Assembly: GCA_025463555.1 (NCBI GenBank)
Contig: JAODAS010000196.1
Location: 1 to 34,897, forward strand
From: Schumannella sp.
GTDB taxonomy: Bacteria; Actinomycetota; Actinomycetes; Actinomycetales; Microbacteriaceae
Length of the DNA: 34,897 bases
Direction: 5' to 3'
The position numbers and the translations under genes are program-made. Below are positions 28,317 through 34,897 of this stretch, piece after piece; position 1 is the first letter of the stretch; each line of letters begins with the position of its first letter. Below the pieces are notes generated by a model. The model was not told the origin of the DNA and made no database searches. It worked only from the letters and a program-made list of their open reading frames with translations.

Positions 28317-28379
28317 TCGAGTAGCCCGCAGGGCGTGTCGAGACCGGGATCTCGACACGCCCGCACGCGGGCTACTCGA
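28317..28379. repeat. REP-like compound inverted repeat between the binding-protein and permease genes
   Basis: Outer arms TCGAGTAGCCCGC (28317-28329) / GCGGGCTACTCGA (28367-28379); inner arms GGGCGTGTCGAGA (28331-28343) / TCTCGACACGCCC (28350-28362). Both pairs perfect. Confidence 0.95.
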
Positions 28380-28389
28380 TCAGCGATTG

Positions 28390-29754
28390 CTAGCTGTCGA
28401 GGAGCGCCTGAGCGTCCTTGTCAGCCTGCGTGAGCAGAGCGTCGATGTCGGCGTTCTTGTCGGTCAGCACCTTCTGCACCACGGCATCCAGGAGCGCGTA
28501 GATCTCCTGGGTGTGACCCTTGGGCTCAGCCACAGGGGTCTGGCTGAAGATGTTGTCGAAGAACGGCTTCATCTGGTCGACCGGGACGTTCACGTACTCG
28601 GCGATCCATTTCTGGCTCTCCTCATACGTGGCCTGGTCGAGCACCGGCAGCACGGGGGTGCCGACGGCCTGGTCGCTGTCGCTCAGCGCCTTCGCGTCCG
28701 CCTTGGCGGCGGTCTCGTTGAGCAGCTTCTGCATGTAGTACCAGTCGATCCACTTGACGCCGGCAGCCTTCGTCTGGTCGTCGATCGCCGGGCTCATCAC
28801 CGCGATGTCGCCACCGCCGAGGGTGCCGGGGTCGGCGCCGTCCGTCGGGACGACCGTCAGGCCGTACTGCTCGGGCTTCATGCCGAAGTCGCGAACGAGA
28901 GCGGTGTAGACGTCGGATCCGGAGGTGTACATGCCGATGTTGCCGGCAGCGAACTCCTGGTTGATTCCGCCCCAGTCGAGCAGGAAGTTGCTGCCCATGG
29001 AGTTGTCTTCCCAGCGAGCGTCGTGCAGGAACTGCAGGTCGGCCTTCGTGCCGTCGTTGTTGATGGTCGACGTGTAGGTGCCGTCGCCGTTGTCGGTCTG
29101 AGTGCGACCGCCGTGGGCCACGGTGCCTGCCGTGAGCTGCCATCCACCGGTGTTGCCCTTGGTCATCTGCGCGTAGCCGGCCTTGCCGGTCTTCTCCGCG
29201 ATGATCTTGGCGTCCTGGCGGACCTCATCCCACGTGGTCGGCGGGCTGTCCGGGTCGAGGCCGGCCTGCGTGAACAGGTCGCGGTTGTAGTGCAGACCCA
29301 TGGCGTACGCCTGGCGCGGGAACCCGAACTTGTTGCCGTCCTTGTCGGTGACAGCGTCGAGGATGATGGGGTTGAACTTGTCGGTGTATCCGAGTGCGTC
29401 CATCTCCTTGGTGACATCCATCAGCTGGCCGTTCTCGAGCAGCGTCTTGGCGTCCGTGAAGGGCACCGTGAACACGTCGGGCAGGCTTCCGCCCGCGAGC
29501 TGCACGGCGAAGGTCGGTCCCTTCCACTCGTACTCGACGCCGACGATGTCGATGCCGGGGTTGAGCTTCTCGAACTGGGCCTCCTGGGTCTCGAAGGCCG
29601 TGTACGCGGCGGCGTCCGCTCCCGGAGGGAACGTTGCCACGCGTAGTTCGACCTTGCCGTTGGAGCCGCCGCCAGCGGCGCAACCCGTGAGGGCGGCCAC
29701 GGTGACGAGCGCTGCCGCAGCAGCGACCACCTTGCGGTGTGACTTCATCGTCAT
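28390..29754 (-). CDS. Extracellular sugar-binding lipoprotein of ABC transporter (CUT1)
   Basis: MTMKSHRKVVAAAAALVTVAALTGCAAGGGSNGKVELRVATFPPGADAAAYTAFETQEAQFEKLNPGIDIVGVEYEW; ATGA overlap with the glucosidase stop. Confidence 0.93.
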   Translation of the reverse strand: MTMKSHRKVVAAAAALVTVAALTGCAAGGGSNGKVELRVATFPPGADAAAYTAFETQEAQFEKLNPGIDIVGVEYEWKGPTFAVQLAGGSLPDVFTVPFTDAKTLLENGQLMDVTKEMDALGYTDKFNPIILDAVTDKDGNKFGFPRQAYAMGLHYNRDLFTQAGLDPDSPPTTWDEVRQDAKIIAEKTGKAGYAQMTKGNTGGWQLTAGTVAHGGRTQTDNGDGTYTSTINNDGTKADLQFLHDARWEDNSMGSNFLLDWGGINQEFAAGNIGMYTSGSDVYTALVRDFGMKPEQYGLTVVPTDGADPGTLGGGDIAVMSPAIDDQTKAAGVKWIDWYYMQKLLNETAAKADAKALSDSDQAVGTPVLPVLDQATYEESQKWIAEYVNVPVDQMKPFFDNIFSQTPVAEPKGHTQEIYALLDAVVQKVLTDKNADIDALLTQADKDAQALLDS

Positions 29755-31481
29755 GCCTTTCTTGTTGTTGTTGGTGCCTCCAGGGCTACGTGCTGTGGTC
29801 GCAGCCACGCCGTGGAGTCGGGGGGAAGCTCGCCCTGGGGGCTGAGCTCCTCGCTGGCCAGGAGCAGCTCCGCACCCGAAGGGAGCGCGAGTGCCTGGTC
29901 GGCGAAGTTCGTGATGCAGAGGAAGCCGTCGCCTCGCCGGAAGGCGAGAGCATCCGGACCCAGATCGAGCCACTCGATGTCGGCGGCGTCGATCGCGGCG
30001 ATGTCGCGGCGGATGCGGAGGGCAGCCCGGTAGAGCGCGAGCATCGACCCGGGATCGTGCGCTTCGGCCTCGACCGTGTAGGCGGACCAGTCGGAAGGCT
30101 GGGGCAGCCAGGGCTCCCCCGTCGCATGTTCGCTGCTGAAGCCGAACGGCGCGGCGGACCCGCTCCAGGGAAGCGGAACCCGGCAGCCGTCCCGGCCGGG
30201 GTCCACGCCGCGGGAACGGAAGTGCATCGGGTCCTGCAGCAGCTCCAGGGGGATGTCCTCGACCTCGGGAAGCCCCAGCTCGTCGCCCTGGTAGATGTAC
30301 AGGCTGCCCGGAAGCGCGGCGGTCAGCAGCGCAGCGGCGCGTGCCCGCCGAGTGCCGAGCTGACGGTCGGTGTGAACCCCGAACCTCTTGTTCAGGAACG
30401 CGAACGACGAATCGTGCCGCCCGTAGCGTGTGACCGGCCGCGTGACGTCGTGGTTGCTGAGCACCCAGGTGCTGGGCGCCTGCACGGGAGCGTGCGCCGT
30501 CAGCGTCTGGTCGATGCTCGCCCGCAGCTCCGCGGCATCCCACGGCCGGGCGAGGAAGTCGAAGTTGAACGCGGTGTGCAGTTCGTCCGGGCGCAGGTAG
30601 GCGATGAACCTGTCGATCTCGGGCAGCCAGAGCTCGCCCACCAGCACCCGGGTTCCCGGGTAGCCATCGGCGACGGCGCGCCAGGCGCGGTACACGTCGT
30701 GCAGTTCGTCGCGGTCCTGGGTGGGGTGCTCGCCGGGGCCCGGGTTCTCGGGAACGTCGGCCAGCGTCTCGTCCTTGATCAGCAGCGCGGCCGAGTCGAT
30801 GCGCACGCCGGCGACGCCGCGGTCGAACCAGAACTTCAGGATCTCCTCGTGCTCGCGGCGCACGTCCGGGTGGTTCCAGTTGAGGTCGGGCTGCTCGGGC
30901 GTGAACAGGTGCAGGTACCACTGGCCGGGGGTGCCGTCGGCGTTGGTCGTGCGGGTCCAGGTCTCGCCGGCGAACGGGGACGGCCAGTGGTTCGGCGGCT
31001 CGTCTCCGCCGGGCCCTTCGCCGTCGCGGAACCAGAACCGCTCGCGCTCGGGGCTGCCCGGCCCCGCCGCGAGCGCCGCCTGGAACCAGGCGTGCTGGTC
31101 GCTCACGTGGTTCGGGACCACGTCGATGATGGTGCGGATGCCGAGCGCGAGCGCCTCCTGGATCAGCAGCTCGGCCTCGCGCAGTGTGCCGAAGTCGGGG
31201 TGGATGTCGCGGTAGTCGCTGACGTCGTAGCCGCCGTCGGCGAGGGGACTCGGGTACCACGGGGTGAACCAGATCGCGTCGATCCCGAGATCGCGCAGGT
31301 AGCCGAGGCGGGAGCGCACGCCGGCGAGGTCACCGGTTCCGTCGCCGTTGCCGTCGGCGAAGCTTCGGACGTAGATCTGGTAGATCACGGCGGAACGCCA
31401 CCACTGGGGATCGTCGCCGCTCGGCGCGATGGGGACTCCGAGTTCAGGGGATGCACTCGGGGCGAGGACGTCTGCGTCCAC
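29751..31481 (-). CDS. GH13 family alpha-glucosidase
   Basis: WWRSAVIYQIYVRSFADGNGDGTGDLAGVRSRLGYLRDLGIDAIWFTPWYPSPLADGGYDVSDYRDI...DVVPNHVSDQH...GVRIDSA...LVGELW...LSNHDVTR. GTG start at 31481 with RBS AAGGAA. Confidence 0.93.
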   Translation of the reverse strand: MDADVLAPSASPELGVPIAPSGDDPQWWRSAVIYQIYVRSFADGNGDGTGDLAGVRSRLGYLRDLGIDAIWFTPWYPSPLADGGYDVSDYRDIHPDFGTLREAELLIQEALALGIRTIIDVVPNHVSDQHAWFQAALAAGPGSPERERFWFRDGEGPGGDEPPNHWPSPFAGETWTRTTNADGTPGQWYLHLFTPEQPDLNWNHPDVRREHEEILKFWFDRGVAGVRIDSAALLIKDETLADVPENPGPGEHPTQDRDELHDVYRAWRAVADGYPGTRVLVGELWLPEIDRFIAYLRPDELHTAFNFDFLARPWDAAELRASIDQTLTAHAPVQAPSTWVLSNHDVTRPVTRYGRHDSSFAFLNKRFGVHTDRQLGTRRARAAALLTAALPGSLYIYQGDELGLPEVEDIPLELLQDPMHFRSRGVDPGRDGCRVPLPWSGSAAPFGFSSEHATGEPWLPQPSDWSAYTVEAEAHDPGSMLALYRAALRIRRDIAAIDAADIEWLDLGPDALAFRRGDGFLCITNFADQALALPSGAELLLASEELSPQGELPPDSTAWLRPQHVALEAPTTTRKA

Positions 31482-31528
31482 TCGGGTTCCTTGCTGTGAT
31501 CGGGGCCGTCGAAGTGCGGCCTCCCCGA

Positions 31529-31557
31529 AATGTAGCTTTCCCGACAGATTGACGCAA
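31529..31557 (-). promoter_or_regulatory. Putative housekeeping promoter of the alpha-glucosidase/ABC operon
   Basis: Minus strand TTGCGT (31557-31552) - N17 - TACATT (31534-31529). Confidence 0.6.
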
Positions 31558-31597
31558 GAACTAAACAAACAGCAAGAAACTTGCGCGAAATTGCGCG
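31554..31597. promoter_or_regulatory. Putative LacI-family operator cluster upstream of the alpha-glucosidase operon
   Basis: GCAAGAA at 31554 and 31572 (18-bp spacing), inverted repeat GCAAG-AAA-CTTGC (31572-31584), direct repeat TTGCGCG-AAA-TTGCGCG (31581-31597). Confidence 0.65.
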
Positions 31598-31629
31598 GGT
31601 TACGCGCTCGGGCGGGTCCCGCGTTGCCT

Positions 31630-31693
31630 ACCGAGCACGTTTGCGCCGAGCGAGCACGGCGCAACGTGCTCGCTCGGCGGGAACGTGCTCGGT
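31630..31693. repeat. Large imperfect palindrome downstream of lacI (terminator or REP-like element)
   Basis: ACCGAGCACGTTTGCGCCGAGCGAGCACG - GCGCAA - CGTGCTCGCTCGGCGGGAACGTGCTCGGT: 29-bp arms with 2 mismatches, 6-nt loop. Confidence 0.85.
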
Positions 31694-31701
31694 GGGGGCG
31701 G

Positions 31702-32709
31702 CTAACGCCGCACGGGACCCGTGGACGCTCGCACCACGAGCTCTGGCTCGAAGAGGTACTCCTCCGGTGCGACGACCGAGCCCGAGAGCTGCGCGACCAG
31801 GAGCTCGATCACCATGCGCCCCATCGGCTCGATGGGTTGCCGGACCGTTGTCAGCGGCGGATCGATGCTGTTCATCAGCGCACTGTCGTCGAACCCCACG
31901 ACCGACACGTCATCCGGAACCCGCAGGCCCGCACGGCGCACCGCACGGATCGCTCCCAGAGCGAGCGGGTCCGACGCACAGATCACGGCCGTCACGCCGG
32001 CGGTCAGCAGTCGCGCGGTGGCGGCCTGTCCGGCCTCGAGGTTGTAGTGCGAGTGCACGATGTGCGACTCGGGCAGCGGGATCCCGGTGCGCTCCGAGTT
32101 CGCGCGTGCCGCCTCCAGCTTGCGACGCGACGGGATGTGATCGGCCGGTCCCAGCACGAGTCCGATCTCACGATGGCCGAGTTGCACCAGGTGATTCCAG
32201 GCGAGCTCGATGGCGACGGCGTCGTCGGTCGACACGGTCGGGAACGACAGGTGCGCCACGGGAGCGCTGACCAGCACCGTCGGGATCTTGAGCTCGGCCA
32301 GCCGCAGGTAGTGCTCGTGCGACGCGTCCTGCTGGGTGTACTGCCCGCCCACGAACACCACGCCGGAGACGTGCTGCTGAAGCAGCAGCTCCATGTAGTC
32401 GGCTTCGGTGATGCCGCCGGCGCTCTGCGTGCAGAGCACGGGGGTGTAGCCGTTCTGGGCCAGCCCGCCGCCGACGAGTTCGCCGAATGCCGGGAAGATC
32501 GGGTTCTGAAGCTCCGGAAGGAAGAGCCCCACGAGCCTCGCCCGCTCGCCGCGCAGCTTGCTGGGTCGCTCGTACCCGAGCACGTCGAGTGCGGTCAGAA
32601 CGGCCTGCCGTGTCGCGTCGCTCACGCCGGGCTTCTCGTTCAGAACCCGGCTGACGGTGGCTTCACTGACGCCGACCTGTTTTGCCACTTCGGCGAGTCG
32701 TCTCGACAT
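31702..32709 (-). CDS. LacI family transcriptional regulator
   Basis: MSRRLAEVAKQVGVSEATVSRVLNEKPGVSDATRQAVLTALDVLGYERPSKLRGERARLVGLFLPEL; ATG at 32709 preferred over the TTG at 32715. Confidence 0.95.
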   Translation of the reverse strand: MSRRLAEVAKQVGVSEATVSRVLNEKPGVSDATRQAVLTALDVLGYERPSKLRGERARLVGLFLPELQNPIFPAFGELVGGGLAQNGYTPVLCTQSAGGITEADYMELLLQQHVSGVVFVGGQYTQQDASHEHYLRLAELKIPTVLVSAPVAHLSFPTVSTDDAVAIELAWNHLVQLGHREIGLVLGPADHIPSRRKLEAARANSERTGIPLPESHIVHSHYNLEAGQAATARLLTAGVTAVICASDPLALGAIRAVRRAGLRVPDDVSVVGFDDSALMNSIDPPLTTVRQPIEPMGRMVIELLVAQLSGSVVAPEEYLFEPELVVRASTGPVRR

Positions 32710-32715
32710 GTGCAA

Positions 32716-32748
32716 AATCTAACGCAATTCGCGCAACTTCTTGCAAGA
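32716..32748 (-). promoter_or_regulatory. lacI promoter/operator: TTGCAA..TAGATT with TCTTGCAAGA palindrome
   Basis: Minus strand TCTTGCAAGAAGTTGCGCGAATTGCGTTAGATT; TAGATT lies 6 nt before ATG 32709; shares GCAAGAA..TTGCGCGAA..TTGCG with the glucosidase upstream region. Confidence 0.65.
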
Positions 32749-32793
32749 TTCGCGGATGCCGTGCCCCACGCACTGCGCCCGTAGCCTGAGCGC

Positions 32794-33621
32794 ATGGCAC
32801 GGTTGCGCGCACTGGCGCTCTCGACGCACCCCGGACCGGCGGCCGCGGTGACCCTCATCACGGTGCTCCTCGGCATCGCCGGAGGCCTCGAACCGGTCCG
32901 GGTCGTGCTGCTCGGGCTCGTGATGGCGCTGGATCAGATCTCCGTGGGCCTGTCGAACGACTGGATCGACGCGGGCCGGGACCGCGCCGTCGGCCGCACC
33001 GACAAGCCGGTGGCGCGCGGAGACGTCAGCACCACGCTGGCGCGCAACGTCGCATTCGGCGCCGCCCTGGCATCCATAGCGCTGTCGATTCCACTCGGAT
33101 GGCCTGCCCTCGTCGCCCACGCGGTGTTCCTGCTGTCGGGGTGGGCGTACAACGCCGGCCTCAAGGGAACCGTGATCTCGGTGCTGCCGTACGTGGTCAG
33201 CTTCGGAGCACTTCCCGCGATCGTGACTCTCGCCGCCGCCCAGCCCGCGCTCGCTCCGGGCTGGACGATCGCCGCGGGCGCACTGCTGGGAGCAGGCGCG
33301 CACTTCGCCAACGTGCTGCCCGATCTGGACGATGACGCGCGGACGGGCATCCGCGGCCTGCCCCACCGGCTGGGCCGGGTCGGCTCGCTCGTCGTCACCT
33401 GGCTCACCCTGCTGGCCGCCGCCGCCTCTCTCGCCGTCGGCATCGGGTTGAACACGCCGATCGGCGTCGCGGGCCTCGGCATCGCCGCCGCGATCGCGGT
33501 CGCCGGCCTGGTGCTCGGGATGCGGCGCGCACCGACGCGGGTGCTGTTCCGGTTGGTGATCCTGGCGGCCGTGCTCGACGTCATCATGCTGGTGATCGGC
33601 GGAGCACAGGCCGGCTCGTGA
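32794..33621 (+). CDS. UbiA family prenyltransferase
   Basis: LSNDWIDAGRDRAVGRTDKPVARGDVS (NDxxDxxxD) and second Asp-rich motif LPDLDDDARTGIRGLPHRLG; multiple hydrophobic segments. Confidence 0.92.
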   Translation: MARLRALALSTHPGPAAAVTLITVLLGIAGGLEPVRVVLLGLVMALDQISVGLSNDWIDAGRDRAVGRTDKPVARGDVSTTLARNVAFGAALASIALSIPLGWPALVAHAVFLLSGWAYNAGLKGTVISVLPYVVSFGALPAIVTLAAAQPALAPGWTIAAGALLGAGAHFANVLPDLDDDARTGIRGLPHRLGRVGSLVVTWLTLLAAAASLAVGIGLNTPIGVAGLGIAAAIAVAGLVLGMRRAPTRVLFRLVILAAVLDVIMLVIGGAQAGS

Positions 33622-33646
33622 ACTTTTCCGGCATCCGCCCCGTGTT
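33619..33646 (+). promoter_or_regulatory. Putative ECF (SigL-like) promoter of the sigma/anti-sigma operon
   Basis: TGAACT (33619-33624) - N16 - CGTGTT (33641-33646), similar to the SigL-type TGAACC-N16-CGTgtr recalled from Mycobacterium; the -35 overlaps the UbiA stop codon. Confidence 0.65.
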
Positions 33647-33673
33647 CTCGGGTAGTGGGAGGAGGTGCACGCG

Positions 33674-34180
33674 GTGAGTACCGACGAGGCGGAAGCGCTG
33701 CGGGCACTCTCCGACGCCCACGCCGAATCGGTCAGACGCTACGTCATCCATCTGACCGGCAACCCGAGCGGAGCCGACGACATCGTGCAGGAGACCCTGC
33801 TGCGTGCGTGGCGCACCCCCAAGATCATGAGCCAGCCGACCGAGAGCACCCGGTCGTGGCTGTTCACGGTCGCGCGCAACCTGGTGATCGATGAGTACCG
33901 CAGCGCGCGCCGGCGCCACGAACTGACCACCGACGAACTGCCGGAACGCGCCCAGCGCGACCGCACCGACGCGCTGTTCGAGACGCTGCTGATCGAGGAG
34001 GCGCTGGCGACGCTCGGCTACGAGCACCGGTCGGTCATCGTCCACAGCTATTACGGCGGACGCAGCATCGCCGAGACCGCAGCGGTGCTCGAGATCCCCG
34101 AGGGCACCGTGAAGTCCCGGCTGCACTACGGACTCCGGGCCCTGCGCCTGGCACTGCAAGAGAAGGGAGTGACGCGATGA
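33674..34180 (+). CDS. ECF-family RNA polymerase sigma factor (SigL-like)
   Basis: AESVRRYVIHLTGNPSGADDIVQETLLRAWRTP (sigma2) and EALATLGYEHRSVIVHSYYGGRSIAETAAVLEIPEGTVKSRLHYGLRALRLAL (sigma4). GTG at 33674 has RBS GGGAGGAGG at 8-nt spacing. Confidence 0.93.
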   Translation: MSTDEAEALRALSDAHAESVRRYVIHLTGNPSGADDIVQETLLRAWRTPKIMSQPTESTRSWLFTVARNLVIDEYRSARRRHELTTDELPERAQRDRTDALFETLLIEEALATLGYEHRSVIVHSYYGGRSIAETAAVLEIPEGTVKSRLHYGLRALRLALQEKGVTR

Positions 34181-34897
34181 CTGTTCCCGTGCACGCGCAC
34201 TTCGCCGAATGGGACGCCGCCTATGTGCTGGGCGCCCTCTCGCCGGCCGAGCGCCGCGAGTTCGAAGACCATCTGGAGGAATGCGACCGCTGCCGCGCCG
34301 CCGTCTCCGAGCTGAGTGCCCTGCCGGGGCTTCTGGGGCGCATCGACGACGCCCGCGCCTTCGCGCTGCTCGAGCCCGGCGACGCGGGCGAGTCGGATTC
34401 CGGCCCGGTGCCGGCCCCCATCGGAGCGCCCGTCGCGGCCGTCGATCTCGCGACCCGCATCCGCGCGGCCGAGAGCCGCCGTCGCGTGCGACGCACGCTG
34501 ATCGGGGTGGCTGCTCTCGCCGCCGCAGCCGCGTTGGCCAGCGTGCTGACCCTCGCGATCCCTGCGCTTCTCGCGCCGAAGATCGTGCCCGACGCCGTCG
34601 CCGTCTTCACCCCTCAGGGCGGGCAGCCTGCCCCGATCGACCTGACGGTGGACCTCACGCGAACCGACTGGGGCACCCGGCTCGACATGGATTGCATCTA
34701 TCACCCCGTCCCGACAGCCGATGGCTACGGCCCCGCTCAGTACTCCCTGTGGGTCGTCGGGACCGACGGTAGTGAGCAGTCGGTCTCGAGCTGGAACTCG
34801 GCCCCCGGCACCGAGGTGCGCCTCGGCGCGGCGACCGGCGTTTCCCTCGATGAGATCGCACAGCTCGACCTCCGCAACGCGGACGGCACGCAGGTGC
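34177..34897 (+). CDS. Zinc-binding anti-sigma factor (RslA/RskA-like), partial at window end
   Basis: MTVPVHAHFAEWDAAYVLGALSPAERREFEDHLEECDRCRAAVSELSALPGLL (HxxxCxxC ZAS motif), one TM segment, extracytoplasmic domain; ATGA overlap with the sigma factor. No stop in window, so absent from the ORF track. Confidence 0.9.
   Translation, partial: MTVPVHAHFAEWDAAYVLGALSPAERREFEDHLEECDRCRAAVSELSALPGLLGRIDDARAFALLEPGDAGESDSGPVPAPIGAPVAAVDLATRIRAAESRRRVRRTLIGVAALAAAAALASVLTLAIPALLAPKIVPDAVAVFTPQGGQPAPIDLTVDLTRTDWGTRLDMDCIYHPVPTADGYGPAQYSLWVVGTDGSEQSVSSWNSAPGTEVRLGAATGVSLDEIAQLDLRNADGTQV

Noticed and set aside
29751-31664. Long frame extensions in the ORF track (29751..31664, 28390..31260, 26386..28074, 18893..20176, 19825..20889, 1844..3619) as true gene spans
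   Set aside because: The upstream parts are out-of-frame readings of the preceding gene in a high-GC genome. Homology-like protein sequence begins at the internal starts given, which overlap upstream stop codons or have an RBS or -10 box.
31429-32784. Large plus-strand ORFs antisense to real genes (e.g. 31429..32784, 29739..31499, 28297..29646, 5067..6440, 14139..15347, 10032..11420)
   Set aside because: Arg/His/Asp-rich, low-complexity translations typical of antisense reading frames of high-GC genes, with no recognisable domains; the opposite strand has clear protein families.
1-34897. CRISPR arrays, tRNA/rRNA genes, transposases, prophage or defence islands
   Set aside because: No regularly spaced repeats, tRNA cloverleaf, rRNA sequence, integrase/transposase or known defence protein was recognised by eye. 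Short ncRNAs cannot be excluded.

Overview
High-GC actinobacterial chromosome, probably Microbacteriaceae (Microbacterium-like). This is inferred from gene order and protein character; no search was run. Most of the window is a core/housekeeping block: hrcA (partial), three tandem DUF4870 genes, hemW, a DUF2510 protein, a DUF1990 protein, lepA, a small membrane protein, a YfcH-like epimerase, a patatin, rpsT, holA, comEC, comEA, a 57-aa ORF absent from the ORF track, leuS, pabB, a class IV aminotransferase and dedA. The right part is more accessory: an OpuC-type osmolyte ABC operon, a TetR regulator, a DUF2183/methyltransferase/HTH_42 operon, a LacI-regulated GH13 alpha-glucosidase plus sugar ABC operon, a UbiA prenyltransferase, and an ECF sigma/anti-sigma pair truncated by the window end. 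I see no CRISPR array, rRNA, tRNA, transposase or obvious new multi-gene defence system. The most notable signals are non-coding: (1) a recurring TANNNT(GA)-N4..6-start-codon module at about ten genes, consistent with leaderless transcripts, including an 11-bp back-to-back version between pabB and its divergent neighbour; (2) a perfect 21-bp-arm palindrome in frame inside pabB, resembling a mobile palindromic element; (3) matching operator-like sequences upstream of lacI and of the glucosidase operon; (4) a REP-like hairpin between the sugar-binding protein and permease genes, in a position like the E. coli malE-malF REP; (5) a near-perfect CIRCE at hrcA; and (6) an ECF promoter resembling SigL promoters.
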